NCBI GenBank assembly: GCA_002077065.1
Contig: NAJO01000013.1
Coordinates: 434,001-498,000 of the forward strand
Direction of reading: 5' to 3'
DNA from: Cryoendolithus antarcticus
Taxonomy: Eukaryota; Ascomycota; Dothideomycetes; Cladosporiales; Cladosporiaceae
Length of the DNA: 64,000 nucleotides
Under the pieces are notes generated by a model that saw only the letters and a list, made by a program, of their open reading frames with translations, had not been told where the DNA came from and made no database searches. Made by a program: the position numbers and the translations under genes. The number at the start of each line of letters is the position of its first letter. The stretch's first letter is position 1. Shown piece after piece: positions 12,901 through 22,516 of this stretch.

Positions 12901-13368
12901 TTCGGTCACCTTCCTGCATGGTCTGCATAGTTGATAGCCGGCGTGGAAGTCTGTGGCTGGTTTAGACGTTGCACAAGGTCCCATGCAAAGCTGGACCGCC
13001 GCTGTAGCTCCATCGTCTTTGCTTGCAATACATCCTTCGCACCGGTCACCAGGCTCGCCATGGCTCTCTGGGAAACTAGACAGGAGATGAAGGCTATCAC
13101 ATCCCGAGCACATTCTAGCCCTAAAGTCGAACGACGGCCTCGCATCTACCATTGCAACATCTGCTGGAGGCATAGGCGCCGTAGGCTGAACGGACGACGT
13201 TCCAGATGTCGTTCCAGATGTCGTGACAGGGCTTGCGATAGACGTCACCGGGCGAAAGGACGGAGGCGCGGAGAGTTGCGGCGTGTTTGTGGTCTGATTT
13301 TGGTGTGGTGTGGGTGGGAGTGGGATATTCGAGGGATCGCGCTGTGGCGATGTTGGCGGATCCGCCAT
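9912..13368 (-). CDS. cysteine-module protein with internal Zn2Cys6-like motif and HExxH motif, function unknown
   Basis: I do not recognise this protein. The downstream 2.6-kb open frame has no ATG near its start, and its first methionine is about 90 codons in. The frame at 12553-13368 just upstream begins with a proper ATG (MADPPTSPQRD). A 52-nt intron, GTAGGG at 12593 to CCTAG at 12542, joins them in phase and gives 1134 residues; this junction is inferred. The N-terminal part is Pro/Thr/Ser-rich, followed by repeated modules of the form CxGPCAxSKPAxxF...CxxC. In the middle sits C-x2-C-x6-C-x9-C-x2-C-x8-C, the spacing of a fungal Zn2Cys6 DNA-binding cluster, but internal rather than N-terminal. 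Nearer the C-terminus is HELHH (an HExxH pattern), then a Gly-rich hydrophobic stretch. A zinc-binding protein seems likely; DNA binding or protease activity is unproven. Alternatively these are two genes. Confidence 0.6.
12677..12999 (-). repeat. tandem 141-bp coding repeat (47-residue cysteine module)
   Basis: The block starting GGTTTAGAC occurs at 12677, 12818 and 12959, exactly 141 bp apart. The first two copies are nearly identical over most of their length and share a KQARLDAKAALEVAE segment; the third is partial at DNA level but continues at protein level. Each unit encodes a CxGPxAxSKPA...CxxCR module. In one copy the second cysteine of CxGPC is replaced by Phe (CTGPF). Confidence 0.85.
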
Positions 13369-13596
13369 GCTGAAGGTGCGTGCAAGGGGAAATCTGTTCG
13401 AAGGTGGCGTGTTGCAAAGTGCTGGTGGAGGCGAGATGAAAACGTGCAAGAAAAGTGGGTGTTTGCCTTTGGCGTCATCAAAATAAAGAAGATTCCAGGT
13501 GAGTCAACCTGTGTTCACCTGGAAGGTCCAACCCAGACTCGGTGTCGCATCGCTGAGGCGAACTTTCACACCTAATGCTACCTCCGCCTTCCTAAC

Positions 13597-13668
13597 AGTC
13601 TCAAATGCTCTTATGCTACTATCATTTTCGTCGCAAGTGCTGAATCGCATCTACGACATCGGTGAGAG
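13597..13668 (+). repeat. right copy of diverged direct repeat
   Basis: Same-orientation partner of 9796-9869. Relative to the left copy it is enriched in A and T at differing sites, such as CTCGTTCTCG versus ATCATTTTCG, a pattern like C-to-T decay. Similarity fades quickly outside the roughly 72-bp core. Confidence 0.6.
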
Positions 13669-14191
13669 GATTCCCTACATAGCGGCATCTTTCTGGGAAT
13701 TCCTCTTAATTATAGTGCACTAGACGGCACGCAATCGATCAATGTTTAGCAAGGGACATATACCTACCAAGATCTTCAAACTTTTGGATGAGCTGAGGTA
13801 CGCGTCTATCATACTAGGCTATACCTTTGTCCTTTGACTCGTCCAAAGCGAGCCTGCGCATGTGGTGAAGTATGATCTAGCCCGAACTCGCCTACATGTA
13901 TTGGATAGTAGCATGCCATGACTTCCAGCCAGCGGCCTTTGGCGTTACGTATGTAAAGGCGCCTGATCATCTTAGCTCGTCGCTCCTGATCCAGCTAATG
14001 TGGACAATCTCCATTGTTGCAGCCTCCCGAGCCTCCTGAGGCCTGCGTGGGTATTGTCCGTTTCATCTCTTGTGGTTGCGCATCCTTCGTGCACCATGCT
14101 GCTTAGACTCTGCGCAGCTGATACAGCTAAGCAACAAGAATTGAGACGGTGCAGGAACATTAACACATATGGGCAGCTTGGGGCGAAGTTG

Positions 14192-14233
14192 TAGGATGGA
14201 CGGTATAGGATGGACGGTACAGGATAGACGGTA
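14192..14233 (+). repeat. 14-bp minisatellite, three units
   Basis: TAGGATGGACGGTA is repeated at 14192 and 14206, with a variant CAGGATAGACGGTA at 14220. It is intergenic and too short to suggest a function. Confidence 0.8.
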
Positions 14234-14614
14234 GTGAGGTTATGATGCCCTGCCATGATGCGGTCTGATTGGCTGCTATGGTGTGGCTGGGCATTGTGGG
14301 GTTGAACCGTTGAGGCAACATAGAGGGTACTACTTGTAGTTCTCACGAGGCGCCCACTCGAAATTCCATCTGTTCTATCAGAGGCACGCGTGTGCATCGT
14401 GCTACATGTTCTCTTCCTTGCAGACGAAGGCCATGCATGAGTCAAGTAAAACCTCGGACGGTTTATCGCTCCTTCCTGCGCAGCCCGTTTTGCTCGTTTG
14501 TCTAGGTAGGCAACAACCCGCTCTTAGGTATCACCAACACTCTACAAAATCTCTTCGTATCATCCATAACTGTTCCTGCGTTCGATATCATTCAAAGTAG
14601 CTACGCTGAAGAAG

Positions 14615-16005
14615 ATGGAGAACCACCAATCTATCTCTGACTTTGTCATCCGATGCCGTGGCTGCGAAGAAGATCCTGTCAAAATCGGCGTCCTCGTCAG
14701 GGCGTTGCGTCTGGAGCTACTGGAGGAGCGCTGGCAGGACTCATTCGACGCGATCATGGCTCTGCTCCGCAAGAACAGGCTGAGGGAACTGGACGGGGTC
14801 CAGCTGTACCTATTCTTGTTGCCCTCCTTCATCGGACTGACACGGGCGCGAAGAAGGAGAGCATCGTCAGAGCCAGCGAGATTCTCGATTCAATTGCACG
14901 TACTGCTAGCGAAGAAGTCTTGGGTAGTACGCGCTATATCAACATGTGCTTCAGTTTTGCGAAGGTAGCACGTACGTTGATGGTAGAATGTCGATCTCTC
15001 ATCGCACTCCCGGACGACTTCATCGATGCCTTCGAAGAGTACGATACTGAGTCTGGCTACGGCTCCGATTCCCACAACGACTCCGATTCTGACGATGACC
15101 CCGAGCTCAAGCTACGCGATGAAGTCGCTACAGATCCTCTTGACACGAAGGTGATGCTCGAGCTGATCACGGACGACATGTCAGTGGACGAGGAGAATCT
15201 GTTGAGGGATTATCTGAGTGACCAAAAGCGTCGGGCGTTGGAGAGACAGAAATCGGTGAAGGAAGGCAGCGTGGCGGGAGAGGGAGGCACTGTAGTGAAA
15301 GGCGATCCTGTGGCGGAGATCTACGCTGCGAAAGAGGGTGATGCTGTGGTGGTGGTGGGCGATGCTATGGTGGAGGATGATACAGTCATGGAGGGAGATG
15401 CTCCGGCAAAAGGTGGTGATACGACGGGAGATGGTAGTACTAGGGAAGTCGGTGCAATGGGAAAGGCTACTGCTGTCGAGGCGAGTGGTACTGTGCAAGA
15501 GCGTGTCGTTGCAAATGAGGATCGTGCTGCAGGGAGAGGTGAGCTTGTCATCGACACGACGCCTCGCGGCGCTGCTGCAAACGGGCATTCAATCGAATGC
15601 GAGGCGACGGGATGCGAGGCGGGTGGATGCAAGTCTGCATGCAAGGGAGGGGATTCGACGAATGAGCAGGCCACGAACGCCACCCCATTGTAGTCCTCCA
15701 ATACAGAGGGTATTGACAACACCTCGACGTCTACATCCGACCACCTTCCGATCCGCACTGCCGACACCAAGCGGAAGGCTGGCGAGGCTGAGAGCCAGAG
15801 AGCTCGGCCTAAGCGCCAGAATCTCACAGCCTCCGTCCGCCGCCAGCAAGCGAATCAGAAATTCGCCCAACGTAACGAATCAGTGCATTTGCAGAAGAAG
15901 CCAGAGCCGAAGCGAGATGTGCGCACGATGTTCGTTGGCGAAGGGCAAGATGCAGTCCCAACTCCAGCCAGCAAACCGGAGTGGAATCTTTCACTACGTC
16001 GTTGA
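14615..16005 (+). CDS. hypothetical protein with acidic middle and low-complexity C-terminal part
   Basis: Unknown function. The ATG at 14615 opens MENHQSISDFVIR. A frame change is resolved by an intron 14806-14870 (GTACCT, CTGAC branch, GTCAG), joining DGVQL to ASEILDSIAR. The product has a helical N-terminal region, an acidic Asp/Ser stretch (about residues 125-145), then Gly/Asp/Val-rich imperfect repeats such as VVVGDAMVEDD. A stop occurs at 15691-15693, which would give 337 residues. However, the same frame stays open past it to 16005, with a basic segment (KRKAGEAESQ, ARPKRQ) that resembles a nuclear signal. A 168-nt intron 15539-15706 (GTGAGC...ACAG) would skip the stop in phase and yield about 385 residues. 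I favour the longer form slightly; transcripts would decide. Confidence 0.55.
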
Positions 16006-16368
16006 AGAACAGCATTGCTATCTAGGGTGTGGTCTCAGTCAGCGTTTGATCGGCAGATCATCACACCTTCATCTTCCTACGGAACAGTGGCTTGCTTGAT
16101 TGGGCTACAATCTTGACGTCACATGATCAGCGACGGGAATCCAATGCAGAGTGGAAGCATAGATGACATTCAGTGTTCAACGTCGCTAAAGACGTACAGA
16201 CTCTACCTAGATGAGCATACCTCAGATACACTGTTGTCGTAAGACCATAATCCCGTCCCGTGTCCCCATGCCGACCAGGTCACAGACACAGTCTTTGCTG
16301 TCCGTTCTCGGCTTGTATCGAGATCATGCGCCCTCCCAACGAGTACAGCCCATATCTTCGACACTGGT
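16006..16368. other. short convergent intergenic region
   Basis: 363 bp between two 3' ends. No gene or conserved element is visible; presumably terminators and 3' UTRs. Confidence 0.5.
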
Positions 16369-17330
16369 CTACGAAGCCTTGTGGCACCCCGAGCAAGCAC
16401 ACTTGCCCGCCTCGCAAGGGCATTGCGCGTCAACGCCGCCGCAGTTGCACTTCGTCCTCTCCTTTCCGTCAATGTTCACCTTTTCCATCTCCGCCTCCTC
16501 AGCAGACTTGGTAGTAGTCGATCCACCAGCCAAGATCGGCTTGCCGGCCTTCAACGAAGCCAAGTGCTTAGCCTCGTTGTGAACGTCAAGCACCTGCTTC
16601 TGACCCTGCTCGTAGAACGAGCGGATCTTCTGGCCGGTAGGTGTGCCAGCAGCCTTTTCGAAGTACGACGAGAGCGATGCCCAGCCTTGAGAAGCAGTCT
16701 TCGTGGCGCCGACCTTCTGGTCAACGGCCTGAGCCTTCTCAGTGACCTTGTACTTCGAGTCGAATTGGGTGAGGGCGTTCGTGAAGCGGTTGGAGACCCC
16801 GTGCTGTTGGTCGAGCTGGATAGCACGCTCGATCACGCCGTCGGACACGACGTAGCCGTGTGCGAGGTACTCTGCAATGATCCTGCTGCGTGGCTTGTCC
16901 TCTTGTGCGAGCTCATCGATCGACTCATCGTGGCCGGAGCCAGACTTGGTGCCAGTGGACTGGCCGCCAGATGTAGATGTGCCAGACGTGGAGGTGCCAG
17001 AAGTGGAGGTGCCAGACGATGACGCCGATGTGACCTTGACTTGCTCGGCACCAAGCTGCGTGTTGTCGAGGAGGAGAGCGGTCTTAGCAGCCGTCTCTTT
17101 CTCGAATGTCACGGTGGCTTCTTGCGTCTTCGCGCCGCCATCGGCCTCGGCGTCCGGAGTGACGGAAATGTTGGAGATCTTTCCGCTGAGAAGGTGTTAG
17201 TGACCTTGATGGTATGGGTGTAGGTTCCGTATGGCATTGTGTTTTGAACCTACCAGAAGGAGAAGAAATCCCTGACTTCCTTCTCGCTCGTCTTGGAGCT
17301 GATTCCCTTGACGTGGACGGTGTTCGACAT
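16369..17330 (-). CDS. VIP1-like RRM protein with metallothionein-like C-terminal tail
   Basis: Exons 17254-17330 and 16369-17185 are joined across a 68-nt GTAGGT...CTCAG intron, restoring DFFSFCGKISNISV; 297 residues. Residues 3 to about 80 form one RRM (opening SNTVHVKGIS), as in the fungal VIP1 family of RNA-binding/cytoskeletal proteins named after fission yeast vip1. Next comes a low-complexity STSGTSTSG stretch, then a helical region (GWASLSSYFEKA, DVHNEAKHLASL) typical of the family. The last 30 residues are unusual: seven cysteines in the pattern CxC-x6-CxC-x4-CxC-x2-C, resembling small fungal copper metallothioneins. Whether this tail is usual in close relatives I cannot tell. The family call is good; metal binding is inferred. 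Confidence 0.85.
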
Positions 17331-17784
17331 GATGAGTGAGGTAATGGGGTTGTTGTCGGTGATGTGATGGTGGTATGCGTGAGAGATGGACTTTTTGAAT
17401 TGAGGCTGTGTCTGAAGTGAATAGATGGGGAGTGCTGATGTCTTTCACTCCGAAATGTCCCCTCAACGCGCCTGCCTTGAATGTGACGTAGGAAGGTGGG
17501 ATGAGAGTTGTGGCGCAGCTTCACGGTGGCGGGGCAAGAACACGTCGTCAATGCAGCGAGAGCGAGTCAAGAGGAAGGCTACGCATGATGGAAAAGGTGA
17601 GCGCTAGCATGTGATAAGTGGAGACGTGCAAGCTCTGGACTAGGACGAGGTGATTGCTTCCATGGGAGACTCCTCGAAAGGCGTCGTCTTGCTGCGCTGC
17701 TCAATGTGATGTTCGTGTTATCGTACATAGAGGGAATCTTCAAATAAGTCCTTTCCATCTCCCTGTGCAGCTTTTCTGCAACGA
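17331..17784. other. intergenic region between two minus-strand genes
   Basis: 454 bp holding the upstream region of the VIP1-like gene and the 3' end of the DGTF-repeat gene. Nothing else is recognisable. Confidence 0.5.
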
Positions 17785-18762
17785 TCACTTCCCATCATTA
17801 TCATGACTGTGCTTTCCTCCCTCCCTAGCAAGCTCCTTGACCTCCTCCTTTGGCTTGTTGGCGAAGTTATCGGGGTTAGTCGCAGATGATCCGGTCTTGA
17901 ACGTCCCGTCAGGGTTGCGGCTTGGGTCGTCAGACGCAGCTTGGCCTGATTTGGACTGAGCAGAGCCTGATGAAGTCGAGCCTGAGTTGCCGTTACCAGC
18001 GCTGTTGCCTGACTTGAAGGTCCCGTCGGAATTATGGTCGGACGACGAGGTGGACTGCCCGCCTGAAGACTTGGGCGCTGAGCTGCCATTGCCGCCATCG
18101 CTGCCGACTTGATTTCCCAGCTTGAAGGTACCGTCTGGGTTGCGATCATCGGAGCCAGAGCTAGACTGCTGACCGGACGACGAGGACTTGGAGACCGAGC
18201 CAGAGTTGCCGCCGTCGCTGCCGACTTGGTTGCCTGGCTTGAATGTGCCGTCAGAGTTGCGGTCGTCGGAGCCAGAGCTGGAGTGCTGTCCGGAGGATGA
18301 AGACTTCGAGGCCGAGCCAGAGCTGCCACCCTCACTACCGGCCTGATTGCCTGGCTTGAACGTCCCATCGGAGTTGCGCTCCTCGGAGCCAGAGCTGGAG
18401 TGCTGGCCAATTGATGAAGATGTTTTGGTGCCTGAGCTGTTGCTTCCGCCATCACTGCCGATCTGATTGCCGGGCTTGAAGGTGCCGTCTGGGTTGCGAT
18501 CTTCGGTACCCGAGCTCGAGTGCTGCTTCGTGGACGATGAGCCAGATCCGGACGATCCAGCATTACCGCCAGAGCTGCCTACACTGTTCCCGAGCTTGAA
18601 GGTGCCATCTGGGTTGCGCTCCGCGTCACCAGATGACGAGTGAGAGGTGGACAAGGAGGACTTCTTGTCATCGGCCCCTTCGCTCACGCGACCGGCCTGG
18701 TTGCCTTCAGCGAAAGTGCCATCGGCATTGCGGTTTGGATCTTCAACAGCTGGGGTTGTCAT
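17785..18762 (-). CDS. DGTF tandem-repeat protein with KGG/con-10-like C-terminus
   Basis: Intronless, with an ATG at 18762; 325 residues. It consists of eight copies of a short motif of the form RNPDGTFKPGNQVG, separated by Ser/Gly-rich linkers (SSSGQHSSSGSDD) about 30-35 residues apart. The copies are NADGTFAEGN, NPDGTFKLGN, NPDGTFKPGN, NSDGTFKPGN twice, NPDGTFKLGN, NSDGTFKSGN and NPDGTFKTGS. The C-terminus, NFANKPKEEVKELAREGGK, resembles the con-10/KGG stress-repeat motif seen in fungal conidiation proteins and bacterial stress proteins. There is no signal peptide or membrane segment, and it should be largely disordered and hydrophilic. A role in desiccation or conidial stress is an inference from the tail only. 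Confidence 0.8.
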   Translation of the reverse strand: MTTPAVEDPNRNADGTFAEGNQAGRVSEGADDKKSSLSTSHSSSGDAERNPDGTFKLGNSVGSSGGNAGSSGSGSSSTKQHSSSGTEDRNPDGTFKPGNQIGSDGGSNSSGTKTSSSIGQHSSSGSEERNSDGTFKPGNQAGSEGGSSGSASKSSSSGQHSSSGSDDRNSDGTFKPGNQVGSDGGNSGSVSKSSSSGQQSSSGSDDRNPDGTFKLGNQVGSDGGNGSSAPKSSGGQSTSSSDHNSDGTFKSGNSAGNGNSGSTSSGSAQSKSGQAASDDPSRNPDGTFKTGSSATNPDNFANKPKEEVKELAREGGKHSHDNDGK

Positions 18763-19562
18763 GTTGGTGCTTGTGCTTGGTTACGTTGATGTGAGTTGGA
18801 AGCGAGGTGGTTCTACTTCTGATGGTGATCGGGTGAAAGAACGAGAAGTGATTGCTCTACTTATCCCTCTGCATCACCAGGCTCCAAGGCCCTTCCACAT
18901 CGCGTTTGCCATGACGGAGTCGCGTTCCTTTGACACACCCATGTTCATTTGTTGCCTCAGACGAGGTCTGAAGGGGACGATCACTGGATCCTTAGTGTCT
19001 CAAAACTTGGTTCGCAAAGACCAGCGCGACACGCCTATAGCCACGTCGCTGATTAGACATACTCATTGGCCGGCCTGCGCCACATCGTCAAGACGTGCAG
19101 ATGTGTGTGGTGTTTAAGGTTTTCCATGTTCATCTGCTGTTCTGCCAAGATTGGGGGTGTGACGTGCCACTTCACCGTGGCGTCGATCGATCGGAGGGAG
19201 CATGAGCAACGAGACACTTGTGTTCATGTCGCCGATATCGTTACCTTATGTATTCATATCACCGCTCGCTGGCAGAGATGACACATACGCATCATGCTCA
19301 ACGTAATATGAGCACCTGAAGTGATGGAGTTAGGTCGAGACAGTGTTTGGGCGGTGCAGGAAGGTGCTACCCCATGTGCAGCTGTCACCTCGCTGAAAGA
19401 CGGACAGAGTCAGATCTCAAAATAGTGACATCTGCCAAGCTTCAACCGACTATCTCAGCCTATCAAGGTCTAAGGCCCATCTAAATATCGTCATAGAATC
19501 TTAGTTGAAGGGGTATCCAAAGAATCGAACTCTCGCAGGACTTTTCGCAGCTTCCCGAGTCA
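18763..19562. other. intergenic region, no gene seen
   Basis: 800 bp between two minus-strand genes. Short open frames only, none with recognisable content. It includes the promoter of the DGTF-repeat gene. Confidence 0.5.
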
Positions 19563-21470
19563 TCACAGAACCCTTTTCCTCTTCCGTTCCTCCCATCCTC
19601 CCTCATCCTCACCTTCTCGCTCGGCAGTGTCGGCCGGGTTGAGAAGCGAGTGTACATTGCTAGCCATGCTGCTGCGCCGAGTTGGAGGTGCCGTGTCGAC
19701 ACCTCTGAATGGAAACCTTGCGCCAGGTATCTGCCATCCAGCATCGTTGCTATTGGCATAGCTGCCGCCAAAGCTAGATCCAAAACTCGGCGCACTCATC
19801 TCATGCGGCGGTGGTGGAGATGCTTGACGGGACGGTAGTTGTGAGACGCGAGGGAGCTCGTACTGCGCTAGCGCATCGCGAATCTGCTGGTCGCCAGGAT
19901 TCGCTGCAAGCCGTGGCGAAGATGGCCAAGCCGTGGAATTCTGACCGGATGCGTACGGGGAGCTTGTGGCGTTGTAAGACGGAAGTGGAGGTTGACCATC
20001 TTGCCAGCCCTGAAGTCTGATATCGGCAGAGGTGTGACGTCGGGGCAGACCAGGCGGTGTCTCTTGGTTCGCCAGCGGATGTTGTGCTTGGGGAGGTGCC
20101 GGCGGTGGAGGCGGTGGTGGAAAGTTTACAGGTCGCGATGACGAGGGCGAGTACATAGCGCCGCCGGTGCCGATTGAGCCAAGGCGACGTGGCGACACCT
20201 GTAGGTGCGAAGGAACAGCAGCTCTGAACGAGGTAGGCTTGGCGATTGCCTGCAGCGATGGTCTTCGAGACTCATCGAACGGCCGCAGTCTCGGCGACAT
20301 CGCTATCGGTGGGTCGTTCAGACCCCCGTTCTGCTGGAAGAAGGACTGTCTATTCGCAAAGGGTGAGCCTTGCGGGTCTTCCTGGGCCTTAAGCATTTCA
20401 GTCTGCCGTGCAATGTCTTGGCGCATTGCGAAGACATCTCGGTGTAGTGAATTGTCCGGGTCAGGGACCAGCGCAAGTATGTGGGTCGAAAGATCATTGT
20501 TCCACTGGTGACACTTCACCAGGCCATCAAGTAGAGTCTGACATCGCGCCAGCATAACAGCGTTAGCATCTTCTGTACGCTGCACTCTGTTGTACAGGTC
20601 TTGGATGTTCCAGTCCACTACACCAAGTCTCATATCCAGCGGGTCGGGCATGGGTTCCGTTGGCGGCCCAGGCGGCGGTGGACCCGGCAGTTTGGGCGCA
20701 CTCGAGAAGGAGTCCCTATGTATAAGCGCATGCCGGGATGCTCTGCGTTTGATCTCGCGCAGACCCACAAGGTCACCGCGCTTGAAACTTCCGCCACCGT
20801 GCTTGAACTCCCATAATGGCGAGTCCGGTGATCCAGTGTGGAAGACATCACTGACTGCATAATATTAGTACAGCAACGTAATTCACGATCATGCATGTAC
20901 TTACCCTTGTGAAAGCCATACATATTCAGCTGCCTCACGAATGACGAGATGTTCGTGTGCTTGAAGTATTGCGCCAAAACCTTTGAGAATTCGGCCGATG
21001 GTGACATAACGAAGCTCTCGTTCGTACTCGACCAAGCGATCAAGTCTGAAATACTTGGATCTTCCAGCATACTGTGGAATGGGTCAGCGCACAGGCTCCG
21101 AATCTCGCAGTCGGCACACTCACTTATATAGCTTGTGAATGAACGCCGTCTGAACGACTTTTGGCTGCTGAGCCGCAGCCGCAGCTCCTGTCGGCTGACT
21201 CTGCTGTACCGTGTGTCCATTGATGGGGCCGGCAGCATAGTTCTGTTGCTGTTCAGGGTGACCGAGGTCGGTCTGGCGGTTGCCATTCGTGAGGATTGAC
21301 GGAGGGCCCATCACTGAAGCTTGCGGCTGACTGACATCCATTGCCTCTACTCCATTGCTATGTGGCGGACCAGCTGACGAAAGTATCGGCAGTTGTCTCG
21401 AAGCAGGTGCGTGGAAGCTCCTCGGTTCACCAGGGAAGATGCTCCTCGGCGCATCGCTCACAGTAGCCAT
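19563..21470 (-). CDS. SFL1: HSF-type DNA-binding transcription factor, SFL1-like
   Basis: Nuclear regulator with a heat-shock-factor winged-helix domain; relatives in yeast (Sfl1, Mga1) control flocculation and filamentous growth. Exons are 21124-21470, 20905-21071 and 19563-20854 (introns 52 and 50 nt; GTGAGT...ACAG and GTAAGT...GCAG), giving 601 residues. Splicing reconstructs the domain at about residues 107-215: FIHKLYNMLED, SSTNESFVMSP, NISSFVRQLNMYGFHK, then VSDVFHTG and FKRGDLVGLREIKRR. That is followed by a helical segment (DWNIQDLYNRVQRTED) that may oligomerise, then a long Pro/Gln/Ser-rich tail with a PPPPPPP run and a basic end (RKRKRVL). The N-terminal 100 residues are disordered. 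ATG 21470 is the first in frame. The family is secure; the orthologue name is probable. Confidence 0.92.
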
Positions 21471-22516
21471 CTTCGAAGCTCGCTCGAACCTCTCTTGTTC
21501 TTTTGCTGAGTATTGAATCGCCAATGCTTCGCAGCTCTCCCACACGCCTCAGTGAGGATGTGCGACGAAGAGCCTTTGTCCAGTGAGCTATCACAGTATG
21601 CGGATGACCATAGCTTCTCTTGTGCTCGACCTTTCCACGCACGCCTTGATCTGCGCCTGTCCACTGATTTACGAACTTGTCCTTCTGTATTTCTGACCAG
21701 GCTCAATGGGTTCGAAACTCAATATGCGCTTGCGGGGTGCAAGGACCAGGATGTAGATTGTGTTTTGATAGCAATGCTGAATAAATGCTGCTGCTGTGGA
21801 CAGTCCGAAGCTCGCGTCCTGCCAGCGGGAGCAACGAGGAGGTCTAGCACATGCAAAGAAGGAGGAAATGCGGGAGAACTATAGTACAACGATACAACGA
21901 GCAAGCCTCGAGCTCCACACGGAACCTCAGAGAAGGCACATGAAAGGGCACTAAGATTTGATGGATGGAGGCTTCCGAAAGCTCCGGCCAACGTCTTTAC
22001 CCTCCCCTCCTAAGTGGTGCAGGGCTAGCGCATGTGCAACGACTATATGCCGGACCTCATAACTCACATGGCAATGCCTGATATACCATTTGGCGGCGTT
22101 CACTCGAGCTTTGGGGCTATGATTGCAATGCGGCCTCACTGATGGAGTGAGGTCGTCTGATACGCACACCACACACGAGGTCGGGCAAGGCCTTGCAGCG
22201 CTGAAACGCGTCGTTGCACTACTTACCACCACCGCCGCCTACCTGGGACAAGCCGTCCGAGAGACTCACCACGGTGATTCCGGCGATGCTAGATCGCCGC
22301 ATTGGAACATTGCAAAAGTTTGCATGAGAAGTGTCTCACGCGGCCGAACTTCACCGTGAAGACGTTCACTAGTCAAAGTCATGACATCGAGGCTCGTGGA
22401 TGTATATCGGCACATGTCAGTGCACGAGCGAGAGGAAGCGTAAACGCGGACCATCATCAGTCCTGCATCATCACTTTGACTGAGGACTTCGCAGATTGAG
22501 GCATCTGGTTGCCGCG
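21471..22516. other. intergenic region between divergent genes
   Basis: 1.05 kb shared by the upstream regions of the SFL1-like gene (minus) and the F-box gene (plus). The length suits a regulatory gene with a long leader. No credible coding frame was found. Confidence 0.5.

Larger units (their letters stand above)
13369..14614. other. intergenic region with repeats, no gene seen
   Basis: About 1.2 kb without a convincing frame. It holds the promoter side of the cysteine-module gene, the right copy of the diverged direct repeat (13597-13668) and a small 14-bp tandem array (14192-14233). The open frames here are short and have no recognisable content. Confidence 0.5.

Noticed and set aside
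15338..16099. 253-codon frame (MMLWWWWAMLWW...) in the other plus frame
   Set aside because: A byproduct of GGT/GAT-rich repeats in the hypothetical gene; Trp-rich nonsense sequence.
17718..18563. 281-codon frame overlapping the DGTF-repeat gene in another frame
   Set aside because: Its repetitive content is a frame-shifted echo of the tandem repeats; the DGTF frame has the ATG and the recognisable C-terminal motif.
19505..19570. Possible tRNA-like stretch on the minus strand (GTTCGATTC near 19530)
   Set aside because: A T-arm-like string is present, but no acceptor stem or anticodon arm can be paired around it.
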